From Linum tenue (taxonomy: Eukaryota > Streptophyta > Magnoliopsida > Malpighiales > Linaceae): a DNA stretch of 64,000 nucleotides. Below the pieces are notes generated by a model. That model did no database searches. It was not told the origin of the DNA and saw only the letters and a program-made list of their open reading frames with translations. The stretch is taken from positions 20,310,492-20,374,491 of the forward strand of contig CAMGYJ010000002.1 of assembly GCA_946122785.1 (NCBI GenBank). Direction: 5' to 3'. Numbering within the stretch: position 1 is the first letter of the stretch; each line of letters starts with the position of its first letter. Position numbers and translations under genes: made by a program. Positions 12,320-22,916 of this stretch are shown piece after piece.

Positions 12320-12623
12320 CAGGAGACAGGCTGGTTTCGGGTGATTTATCATATGCACGTGCTGGCGCAATTTATTCGGAGGTTCATGCATTACTAGTCC
12401 AATTGCCAAAAGTTGTTTTACAATTTACTTCTCGAGATGAGAATCGGGCTGCCCATTTAGTGGCGCAACATGCCCTACGCTTTCCTGGATTACCTTCTTT
12501 GTTAGTCGATTTTTCTTATTTGTTCTATCTGTCTTCTGATAGGTGAGTATGCCGTTTATTGTGGCTACCCTTATCCTTGCCTTGTAAATCTACCAAGATT
12601 TCTATGACAAAAAAAAAAAAAAA
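12320..12623 (+). mobile_element. short 5'-truncated LINE (RNase H tail and poly(A))
   Basis: The last part of a plant LINE RNase H (VHALLVQLPKVVLQFTSRDE, NRAAHLVAQHAL) is followed by a short 3'UTR and an A-run (12609-12623). It belongs to a different family from the neighbouring LINE, because the 3' tails differ. AAAGTCA occurs on both sides and may be the target duplication. Confidence 0.7.
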
Positions 12624-13351
12624 GTCATTTGACCTCAATTAGTGGATTGATCGAAGAACTGAGAACGCACCTTGGTCATCCAACTTGCAACAGCTACATT
12701 GGGACAGTTCTCTTCTAAGAAATGAAGAGTTGGGAAGAAAAAGGGCGACCCAGATTCAATTATACATCATTTTTAAGAAATTAGATATGCACTTGTTTTA
12801 GACCTGTATAGCTAGATATTTTTTTCTATGTCTTCGAATATAATGGCTACTATTAACTCATCATCACTTGGTCCAAAGGTTACTAATGTATTTTGATAAA
12901 ATTTTAACACGTGTAAGCATATTTATTTCAAAAAAATTTGATAAAATCTCATAGTACAAAATTCATTTAAAACTCTGAGTATCCACATACCCCCAAAGAG
13001 CCAAGATAATCAAAGCATCAAGAAGCCTAGAAAACACCTGACCGATTTCCTGAAATAAACCGAAGTGTATAGTTCTTAACTCCCACCACATGCGTCTGAG
13101 CCTACAACCACTCACGATTTGCCTTCTCATTATGCTCCCTCTCCATAGAAAGTAACGGCCATTGATGATAAAAGCTCTTGACTATGAAAACGAGGGAAGA
13201 AAGTATTCTTGTGAACAAGAAGCTTATGCACTGTCTGTCCTTACCTCAACATTGTTTGTGTATTTCCACCTCACCTCACCAAAAAAATTCGCCAACAGGG
13301 CAAAAACACAAAGAGTTGAAGACCCATCTCAATCCCCAATTTCCAAACCAA
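12624..13351. other. 5' flank of the receptor-kinase gene
   Basis: No coding feature is recognised. The stretch next to 13352 must contain the promoter and 5'UTR of the receptor-kinase gene. An open frame runs upstream of the chosen ATG, but its residues 1-58 look like translated UTR. Confidence 0.4.
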
Positions 13352-15550
13352 ATGCATTGCTCCAGGGAAGTTGCAGTTCTGCTCAGCTTGCTGGTAAGCA
13401 TCCTGATCGCAGCTTGTCAGGGAAATTCGGCCGAATCCCATGGACATTTCGCACGTTTCGTCAGGGCAGTCGATCCCCAGAACAACCTGAACCTCTCCTG
13501 GAATGGAGAAGCACTCCCCCACCCATGTAATCAGACGAAGAACAGCTTCGTCAGGTGCGATTCTGACGGAGTAGTGACTGAGGTCAGGCTGGAGAATCTC
13601 AACCTGTCAGGGAAATTCGACGCCGATTCTCTCTGCAAGCTTCCAGGCTTGCAGGTACTCAGCCTGGCAAGAAACTCCATCCATGGTTATATCCCGGATT
13701 CTATCTCTTCCTGTAGGAATCTCATGTACTTGAACCTGAGCAGCAATCTGCTCAGAGGCAGGTTAGCTCTGGTTCTCAAAAACCTGAATCATGTCAGGAT
13801 CGTCGATATCTCGAGAAACAACTTCACAGGCTCCCTACCCAAAATTAGTTTGGCATTCGGGGATCGAGGAACTGGGCTTTCGATCAAACTGTCATCAACA
13901 TCGTCAGAGGCTTCAGGGAGCCCTGAATCTGAACCCCAGAAAGGTTCAGCTGGAACACTTGAAAAGATACTACCAGTGGCTCTTGGTATTGCAGTGATTA
14001 TATGTGTCTATTTCCTGGCCTACTTTGTCAGGAAGAGGGTGCTTAAAATGTCGGAAGAGAAGAAACTGATCAAGATGTTATCGATGTCTCCTGCGAAAAC
14101 CAGTCCTCCATCAATGCAGTTGTGCCCCACACAAGTGAACCCTGAAGAAGAGACCAACAAGTCGGAGCTGGTGTTCTTTGTGGAGGACAAGGAGAGGTTC
14201 GACTTAGGGGAGCTGCTCGAATCGGCGGCCCACTTGCAGAGCCAGACGATCTGCAGCAGCCTGTACAAGGTGATACTCAACGACTGTGCCATTTATGCCG
14301 TGAAGAGGCTGAAAAAGCTGCAGGTCTCGTTTGACGAATTCGGCGCGGTGATGAGGCGGGTCGGGAAGCTGAAGCATCCCAACATCCTGCCTCTCATAGC
14401 TTTCAGTTCTAACCATGAGGAGAAGCTGCTGATCTACAAGTATCAGACCAATGGAAACCTCTCCAACATACTAGACGGTAACAATGTCATCAAAACCCTC
14501 CTAGCATAATTGTAAACTCCTAAGTAACTGAAACAAGGTTAGAAATGAATCATAGTCCAATCGCTCAACTTGACAGTCCACAAACTTATCTAACCGTAAC
14601 TCAAATGTTGGTATCACGGGTTGTGAGCATTCGCTTATACGAGACATTGAGCCTTGAGGCCATTACAGGCTCTGATTGTGCACAATTTAGTTAACTATTG
14701 TTGAATGTGAGCATTCGCTTATACGAGACGCTGAGGCCATTACAGGCTCTGATTGTGCACAATTAAGTTAACTATTGTTGAATGTGCAGGGCAGCATTGT
14801 AACTCGAATGTTAGTATCGCGGGTTGTCAGCATTCGTTTATACGAGACATTTAGGCAATTAAAGGCTTCGATCGGATTAAGTTTACTATCGTTGAATGTG
14901 CAGGCAGCATTGATGGAAAGAGGGAGTTCCCATGGAAGCTAAGACTATCCATAGCAAGCGGCATTGCAAAGGGCCTAAATTACATATACAATCATCAAAA
15001 TCCTGTACCACACGGGAACCTGAAGCCTTCAAACATCCTGCTGGACGACAACGACGAGCCTCTGATCAGCGAATACGGGTATGCAAAGTACAGAGACCCC
15101 AAGATCTCGACCATGTTCTCATCGAACGGCTATAGCGCCCCTGAGAAGGAGGCGTCGGAGAAGGGCGACGTGTACAGCTTCGGGATCATACTGCTGGAGC
15201 TCCTGACAGGAAAGACAGTGGAGAAGAGCGGAATCGACCTACCGAAATGGGTGAGGTCCATGGTGAGGGAGGAATGGACCGGCGAAGTGTTCGACAGGCG
15301 GATAACCAACCCTGCTAGAGATCAGTATGGCTTCCATCTCTTAGACATTGCCCTGAAATGCGTTTCAGGAAAGCCAGAGGACCGGCCGACGATGGCGGTG
15401 GTGGTGGAGAAGATTGAGGAGGTGGCTAGTGCCAATGATGATGTTTCGATCTCGTCGTTGGCTTCGGCAGATCAGTTCAGTCCCAAGGATTGTTGTTTGC
15501 TTCATTCGATGATTCCTGAGACATGGGACACCCCTGGATCCAATTACTAG
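13352..15550 (+). CDS. LRR receptor-like protein with an inactive (pseudo)kinase domain
   Basis: This is a plasma-membrane receptor-like protein of the 'probable inactive receptor kinase' group. Exons are 13352-14477 and 14904-15550 (GT-AG intron, phase 1), giving 590 aa. Residues 1-24 form a signal peptide; this ATG was chosen because the hydrophobic core follows it directly. A short LRR region covers about 75-165 (LQVLSLARNSIHGYIP, LMYLNLSSNLLRG). One membrane span lies at 206-226, followed by basic RKR. The kinase-like domain begins near 285. The ATP-anchoring lysine is kept (IYAVKRL, K318), but the glycine loop is degenerate, the catalytic HRD reads HGN (412-414) and DFG is replaced by SEYG (431-434), so phosphotransfer is not expected. 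Such proteins usually act as co-receptors or scaffolds; the ligand is unknown. Confidence 0.92.
14610..14903 (+). repeat. three diverged tandem copies inside the receptor-kinase intron
   Basis: A unit of roughly 90-115 bp containing GAGCATTCGCTTATACGAGAC, AGGCTCTGATTGTGCACAAT and GTTGAATGTG occurs three times up to the 3' splice site. The second copy also carries a near copy of the real acceptor and the first exon-2 bases (TGCAGGGCAGCATTG near 14785-14800; the real site is TGCAGGCAGCATTG at 14899). The duplication therefore created a decoy 3' splice site. Confidence 0.8.
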
Positions 15551-17804
15551 AATGGTGAATCAGAAACCTGAGAATGGGTTTGCTGTTGGTTTCTGGTTAG
15601 TTTTCTTTTTGCCCATTACCAAAATTGGTACAAAGTTTCGGTTTCTATTAGCTTTATCCTTTTCGGATTTCGGCATTTCGCCTTGTTATGTTTCGTAGAT
15701 TTCAATAAATATTATGGGTTGTATTCTTCATATAGTACAACAAAAAATGCTTTGTACTGCCATTTTCAAACATTGGTTACAAATGCTGAAATGTTGGTGT
15801 AGTCTTGCACCGATAATTATGTGAAATGTCAATTAATTTCTTCTAGATGTTGTTTGTATAATTGTAGTGTAAAGTTAGCGAAACATTTACAATAATTCAC
15901 GACATCAACATTGTCCAACATGTAATTCTACATAGGAAATTTTTTGTTATAAGACCTTGCCAAAAACAACCCATCTACAAAATACATAAAGGCAAAAACA
16001 TGAATTGAAATTCTCTCATTTCAAATTTCGTGGCCTGAGAGTGATTCTAAGAAGGTCATTTTTGTCATTGCACTCAGCTCATGTTTATATATTAAAAATG
16101 TATATATTAAAAATGTTATCATTGGAGTTCGAACCTTATAACCTAGCAATATGTTTGGTGATGATGCTTCTATATTATAACCAACTAGGCTACATTTTAT
16201 TCATTGTTTTTTTTATTGAACTCTAGCAATATGTTTGGTGATGATGCTTCTATAATTATAATTTATCTTAAGTTATTTATATTTTATAGAAAGATATTAG
16301 TTCTGAAATCAGAACTCAAGTAGTATTGATTCAAACATTAATATTAAATTGTATGTATTGTTTAGTTCAGAAAAAATACAGAAGTGTAACCAAAACACGT
16401 ACCTTTGTGACGAGTATAATCATTTTTTGTGACAAAACTCCACAATATAATGATAAAATTGGAAAATGAGAGTCTCATTTCAAATTTCGTGGCCTGAGAG
16501 TGATTTTAGGAAGCTCTTTTTCGTCATAGTGCCCAATTTATCTTTATATTATGTGTAGATTTGTGACAAAAAATTACTATATTTGCTACACAAAAATCAC
16601 AACCAATTACACTAAACAAATTTGTTCTATCTTCATAATTATAAACATGCACTAAACGAATATTTGAAACACAGAGGACTTTTCACAGTTAGCTAGCCTA
16701 TTAAATCTTCTAAAAAGCAAAATTTAATGCGTGATTTATAATTTTTATAACCTATAAAATGACGGGTAGTCTTAAAATTGCAACACAAATTTCATTGATT
16801 AAAATATTGCATATCGAACTGCAGTATTGAATATGCAAAAGCGATGTAGAATTCTGTAAATTAATATGAATTTTTAGAACTAATACGAAACAATAATATT
16901 TTGTACAAACTATAGGTGTCTGGTTGTCTAAAATTTTAACCTGGTTAACTGCTAAACGTTAAACTCTTGCTAATCGGGCATGAATGGACCTGACAATAAT
17001 GAGAAGATGTCGAGTTTAATATGGTGTTCATTTTGTCAGTTTTGAATCGGATGCGTTGATCAATTTATAGGTATTAACATATAAATGAGTTATAATTAAC
17101 CTCATTATACAATTTTTACTCTTTATACTAATTAATTTACTCTTGATATTTGTGATATTTGAAATATTTTATGTATGATTTAGAGGTATAATTATTATTT
17201 GTGACATGAGTAGTAGTTTACTCAAATGTAGTATTTCATCAGGTAGTCAAAATCGAATACTCGATGCATTTATGACTGTTTTTATCTTGGTGTTGTGAAT
17301 AGGTAGAAACTTAAATATTATAATGAATATAACTATACCTAGGCACATGATCGAGCTAGCATGACACAGTTAGAGCATATCATGAAAACAATGTATATGA
17401 ACCGGCCATGTACAAGCATGAATGTTTCATAGGTCGTACCAAACTTAAACTTAAAGGGCTCGCGCACAAGTGCGAGCACCAGACAGTCTATAGTGGTGAA
17501 CTCATGTTTTATGGAGAAATGCGCCATTTGATAAAAATAAAACAAAATATTCTAAAAATAACATATAAATTTTGAATTAATGAGTAGTTTCTCAAATCAA
17601 CGTGTGACGGCTATATTGTAAAAGGTTTATAAAATACATTCATTGTTTATTTTGGGACTCAAACATTTGTCAATGTATATAACTAAAAATTCATTTATGA
17701 AATCGTTCTTGATTAACTTCATAGCTGAAAAGTCTTTTTTACATCTTGCAATAATAACAAACAATGTCAACAATAACTTTAGAAGCAAGTAAAGTGAAGA
17801 AGAA
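15551..17804. other. AT-rich intergenic DNA with short direct duplications
   Basis: The beginning holds the 3'UTR of the receptor-kinase gene (AATAAA at about 15704). No other gene is recognised. Two sets of direct repeats are described separately. No transposon ends were identified. Confidence 0.5.
16005..16535 (+). repeat. two pairs of interleaved direct repeats
   Basis: A segment of about 60 bp (CTCATTTCAAATTTCGTGGC..CTGAGAGTGATT) occurs near 16015-16070 and again near 16472-16530. Between them a segment of about 38 bp (CTAGCAATATGTTTGGTGAT..GATGCTTCTATA) occurs at 16142-16180 and 16223-16260. Spacing differs, so this is not one simple tandem array. Confidence 0.75.
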
Positions 17805-17958
17805 TAATCGGGTTGCGGGTCAATCGGGTTCGAGTTGGGTTGTGGGTCAATCGGGTTGCGGGTCGGACAGGTTACGGATTGTTGACTTTTAGTCAATTCG
17901 GGTTGCGGGTCGAGTTGATCGGGCGGGTTAATAGGGTCGGGCTATGTTTTGACACCTA
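17805..17958. mobile_element. hAT MITE end fragment (GGGTTGCGGGTC repeats)
   Basis: Repeated ATCGGGTTGCGGGTCAA words end in TTTGACACCTA, the reverse complement of the TAGGTGTCAAA terminus of plant hAT MITEs. The other terminus and an 8-bp duplication are not visible, so this is probably a truncated copy. Confidence 0.5.
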
Positions 17959-17959
17959 T

Positions 17960-18985
17960 ACTCAAAAGGTCATCATTGCAATCTGCTGACATAGATCAAC
18001 AGATAACAACTTATGTTGTGGACTTGTATGGAGATCGAATGAACAGAGACCAAGCAAAAAAAGGACAAATCTCCAAGTGGTTCTTCAATAGTCATTTGGC
18101 AGTAAGTTTATTCATCTTCTAATATATTTTACTTACGTTGTCAAAAAAAAAAAAAAGTTTACTTACCATGCCAGATATATGATTGCTTTAACATAACTTC
18201 ATATTTTAAGGGTGACTGCAAGCTGGACATAAACACAACAATCCTCCATTAAGTGTAGACCAATACTTCAACAAAGTGGACGAATATATTTCCGACAAAG
18301 AATGGGCAAAAGACCTCAGCTTCCAGAACTGTGACCTTGTAAGTAAAACCATATAATACCATATGGTATGACATACAAAACTATTCCTCAAAACATATTT
18401 ATAATTATCCGTTAACATTCTCAATTCATTCATATGCAGTGGTTCTTCACTTACTGTGATGGTGAACACTACATCATGATCTGTGTGAACATCAAGAACA
18501 CAAGATTGGATGTGCTTGACAGTCTCTGCTACAAAGACTTAGAGAAGAATTACAAAGCAATAGCAGAAAGAGTTGTCAAGTATGTAATCAACTACATGAG
18601 TGTATACTGTGGAAACAGACAAATCCCCTGGGAGAAGTTTGACTGGTTCAATCTGGGGAAGGTTACACAGCCAGATAAACTCTAATGTGGATTGTACACA
18701 ATTAGATGGATGCGCATTGGAAAGGAAAGTACAAGACTTTTATGCAGACAGATTGGAAAAGAGTGGATCTGGTCAATGAAGAAAGGGAGTGTCTCATGCT
18801 GGATATCATCCTTGATGAAGAAAACCTTGAGCGTGATAGGATTATGAAAGCTGCCACAAAGTACTGCGCTATGAAGAAACAAGGCAAGGAAATGAGAGAA
18901 CATCAGTATGGATCTAATGTCTACTATAAATATCTACTTCTGAAAACAATGCTTTTGAAGACAAACAATATTTCTCTGTAGGTAA
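17960..18985 (+). pseudogene. Ulp1-like (C48) cysteine protease of a Mutator-like transposon
   Basis: Three coding blocks separated by apparent GT-AG introns match the C48 SUMO-protease-like proteins carried by plant MULEs. They are about 17960-18090 (ends FFNSHLA), 18210-18340 (VDQYFNKVDEYISDKEWAKD) and from 18440 on (WFFTYCDGEHYIMICVNIK, LDVLDSL). The catalytic His lies in GEHYIM and the Asp in RLDVLDS. The catalytic Cys block CGLYTIRWM follows directly after a TAA stop at 18683-18685. A second stop lies in the middle block. These make it a pseudogene. In MULEs these proteins are thought to be captured deSUMOylating proteases of unknown role in transposition. A FAR1-type MULE transposase in opposite orientation at 30653-32835 may be its original partner. 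Confidence 0.7.
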
Positions 18986-19353
18986 AGATTAAACTGTTTC
19001 TTTTTAACAACAGTTATTTGAACAAAAGAAAAGGGTCCAGAGTTAGGGTATTTAAGAAGTGGAATCCTTGGTTGTTAACTATTTTTAGGGTTAATATCTT
19101 ATTTTGGTATGAACTATGACCGTATAATCAACTTTGGCCCGTGGTTTAAGAAATTAACATCCTGGCCTCAACTATGCAACATATAGTCTCAATTGGCCCG
19201 ACATATGGTTTGACCGTCGATTTGGACGGTCAACACGCCATGTCATTGCCTTGTCAGCCTAAAAATCATTAAAAAATTCAAATTATTTTCTTAATTTCTA
19301 TTATTTATCATTATCAAATTACCCAAAAAATAAAAATTATATATCTAGTTTTA

Positions 19354-21148
19354 GTGTTGGAGAGAGATATTTGATTTTGTCATGAATCTCTTCATCAATA
19401 TTAAGCTCATTGAGCTTCTTTTTTATACGACAATATTTGGAAATCTGACCTGTTTTTCCACAACGAAAACAAGTAATGTTTTTATTTTCATTGTTAGATC
19501 GTGGTCCCTTATCTGGGCGGGGATTCCTAGAGAAATGAGATTTTTGATTCGTGGTTTTAAAAGATCGGTAGGGACGATCGCGATGTTTTTGATGAGGTTT
19601 GGTGCTACAATCCTCACAGTTAGATTTGGAAGAAATTTTTGGATAAGATTCATCAAACTGAGCACAAAAAGATCCTAGTTCTTTTCGAGTTAGTTTTTGT
19701 TCGCGTTTGATTTGTTTTTGAAGTTTTAAATCATGGCAAATTTGTAATCCTTCTTTTTGTATAAAGCTAATAAGTTCCCCGTAAGTAAGTTGCTCATAAG
19801 GAATTTGACCATTAAAAGTGTCTTGGATTTTGTTTCGGATTTTATCTCCTAAGAGACGGGGTAAACCGGCTAAAAACTTTTCTTTCCAAAATGGTTGATT
19901 ACCATCTTCTCTTTACATAACTCTAGTTAAAAAGGTATCTTTGTACCATCGGAAGTCATGAAACTTTTTACAACGAAGATTAGAAAGTAGTTCGGCATTT
20001 TTATCTTTAAGATGTGAAGGATCTCCAATAAAATGTTTTGAAATGGCAAAAATCAGGGATGCAACTGCATCTTGAGAAGATTGATTATTGGAGTCTAAAA
20101 TAGGAGTTCCAGAAGAATCACATTTGACAGCTGTAAAAATAGTTCTCTGGTCTTCCGCGGTTAAGATATTATCCCACCAACCCTTTAATTGACCAGCAAA
20201 GCCGGCTATAAGTAGTTCAGCTATAGCGTAATCAGAAGTTTGATTTTGAGTTTTGTAAGCATTAGCTACCATGGTCATTTGTTGAAGAAGGTTCAAAATT
20301 TGATATTCTGAAAATCCATCAAGATTCCATTCATAAATAGAATTGGAGTTGTATTTATTTTGGATAATGGTGGGTTTCTCTTCGAGAGCTAAATCAGGTG
20401 TTGTGGGACGTGGGTAATACATCTTAGATGCAGAGGGTTGATTCCATCGGAGACGATTGATTTCTGTTTCAATATGACCTTCTAGGTCTTGAATTACTTC
20501 GGCTGAGTCATCGACGATTTGATCCTCGTTGCTCGTGGATTTTGAGTCTGAAATATAAGGAGTCTTAGAAGTGGATAGTTGTGTAGAAAGTTGTTTAAGA
20601 CGTTTTTCTATTTCAAGCTTAAATTCAAGACTAGATTCTTTAGAAACTTCAAAAGGTTTGAAAATGGGGGAATTAAGTTTGTTGGAAGGAGAATAAGAGT
20701 ATTTGAAGTAGACGCAAAAGACAGAGGTAAACTGATTTCAACATTAGTAAGTTGATCTCCTAATGTCTGAAGAAATCGGTTTGTATAATTGTTTTGTTCA
20801 GTCAAACGTCGAATATCTTCTCCTTTGACATGGTCACTATTTTCTCGTTTTAATTTAAAAGGAGAGGCTTGAACTGCTGTTCCATAATAAGAAAAATTAA
20901 CAGGAGCATTAGGGGGGTGAATAGATTGGATCTTAGAGTTATTAGTAGTTAACCAAGTCATAGGCTTGGTTTGAACATTTATCGAAGATTGAGAAAAGAC
21001 TTGTTCAAACCAATTAAAGAAAGTATGGTGTTCTCGTACATTATTGAGATAATCATAGAAAGAGTTTTGTATAAGTACACGTTCTTCTTTAGAGTAATCA
21101 TTAAAAAATTGCTCGCGTTTAAAACGGTTTCGTTGGGAATAGAAATCA
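19354..21148 (-). pseudogene. inverted partial copy of the endogenous caulimovirid (capsid region)
   Basis: This minus-strand fragment is collinear with 22529-24325 of the plus-strand viral copy and covers the region between movement protein and protease, including the capsid-like domain (GWWDNILTAEDQ) and the CCHC knuckle. It has its own lesions, such as a premature TAA at 19913-19915 where the other copy is open and a frame change near 20690. Homology stops at 21148, four bases before the primer-binding site that begins the plus copy. It does not encode a complete protein. Confidence 0.85.
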
Positions 21149-21152
21149 ATAC

Positions 21153-21165
21153 TGGTATCAGAGCC
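21153..21165 (+). promoter_or_regulatory. viral primer-binding site (tRNA-Met)
   Basis: TGGTATCAGAGCC is the conserved caulimovirid sequence complementary to the 3' end of initiator tRNA-Met, where minus-strand DNA synthesis begins. It marks nucleotide 1 of the viral map and coincides with the junction to the inverted fragment. Confidence 0.9.
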
Positions 21166-21338
21166 TGGGGGGAAGGGTTTGTCTAAATCTTCTTACTTAT
21201 TATTAGTTGAGAGATGGGTACCCCATGATTAGATCCTAGCTGAGTCCTTTGTGAGAGAGTTGTAAGACCGTCTTTGGCCATTAATCTATCTCACCTGTAA
21301 GTTAGATCCTACCTTTGTTTACATTCTTTCCTCTAGTC

Positions 21339-22916
21339 ATGAGTTCGATTTTTAGACCTTCCTCTTCTTTCTCTAATTCTGACATCACCAGGAACCGTGT
21401 GATCAACCAAGAAGAAATTAATTTTGAAACTGTTAGTAAAGAAATTGATAATTGGCAAATTCCTAGGATTGCCCAAAAAGAAATTTATGAGCAAAGCAAA
21501 TTTAACTTCCTCAATAAAATGGATTATACCATCAAAATCGAAGAAAGAGATATTCATCTTTTCAATGATTATGAAACTATCAAACTTTTGTCTCAAAATT
21601 CTATTCAACAACACAAAAAGAAGTACAACTATATCCATATTGGGTTAGTTCAAATAGGGATTAAGCCTCTATCCAAAGAAGGCCTTAATACTGCTATTTT
21701 AATGGTTTTACGAGATTGTCGGTTTCTTGAGTTTAACGACTCTTTACTTGGAACTGTTGTATCAAGTCTTTGTAATGACCCAATTTACTTCAATTGTTTT
21801 CCAAACTTTACTGTCTCTCTTCATGACAAAAATATTTTAGATGTTTTAACCCTACAAATAAAAACTTTCAACTATAAAATCCAACAAGGATCTTTACCTA
21901 TCTCTTTGGTTTACCGCTTACACTATAAAGCTATGAAATCTCCTTTCTCTTCTAAAGCTCTTCAATATGGTACAAAAGGAGAAACTATACTTTGGCAAAC
22001 TGATTTAACTCGTACTAACACTGTCACTCCCAAAACTATCAAATGGGGAGAAGTTACTCTTCCTACAGAATGGACCCTTGAAGGAGCTACCATTCCCAGA
22101 AGCATCGACCATCGTCAGGTTAATCAAATTACTCAACATCTTGATGGTACTGTTAACATCTCTTTTGCTAGGAACTCCATCTCTAGCATTTCTGATATAG
22201 ACCCTGAATTGACAGACGATGCTCGACAGCGCATCAATACTTTTCTTAGAAGCCAATCTTGTAGAAATCTTTCTCCCATACCTATACCCACTCGACATAC
22301 CTCCTCTACACTCAACTATGATCTACGAGGAATCAACAACTCCAACAACATACCTCAGCCAGTTTATACTCCACCACCTCCCACAACTCTTTTTCCAAAT
22401 ATAAATACCTCGAGAACACCAAATATGTCTCCTACTGCCTCACAAGCTGCATTTCCTGAAGAAGAAATCCCTTCTGCTCTTGATGTCATTACACAAGAGT
22501 TCAAAATCGACAAAAAATTTCTTCGCCATGATTTCTATTCCCAACGAAACCGTTTTAAACGCGAGCAATTTTTTACTGATTACACTAAAGAAGAACGTGT
22601 ACTTATACAAAACTCTTTCTATGATTATCTCAATAATATACGAGAACACCATTCTTTCTTTAATTGGTTCGAACAAGTCTTTTCTCAATCTTCGATAAAT
22701 GTTCAAACCAAGCCTATGACTTGGTTAACTACTAATAACTCTAAGATCCAATCTATTCACCCCCCTAATGCTCCTGTTAATTTTTCTTATTATGGAACAG
22801 CAGTTCAAGCCTCTCCTTTTAAATTAAAACGAGAAAATAGTGACCATGTCAAAGGAGAAGATATTCGACGTCTGATTGAACAAAACAATTTACAAACCGA
22901 TTTCTTCAGACATTAG
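21339..22916 (+). pseudogene. caulimovirid polyprotein N-terminal part: 30K-type movement protein and linker
   Basis: The frame starts at the ATG at 21339 (the open frame reaches 21315 without an earlier ATG). Residues of about 50-260 resemble the caulimovirid movement protein, which makes cell-to-cell tubules through plasmodesmata (IGLVQIGIKPL, GTVVSSLCNDP, LVYRLHYKAMKS). A Ser/Pro/Asn-rich linker follows, then a segment with FYSQRNRFKREQFF and FNWFEQVFS. The frame ends at 22914-22916 because of a one-nucleotide length difference at about 22890 relative to the inverted copy. The assignment rests on position and overall character, since 30K proteins are poorly conserved. Confidence 0.75.

Noticed and set aside
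21153..21170. Possible tRNA gene fragment
   Set aside because: The tRNA-complementary bases are the viral primer-binding site; no cloverleaf surrounds them.
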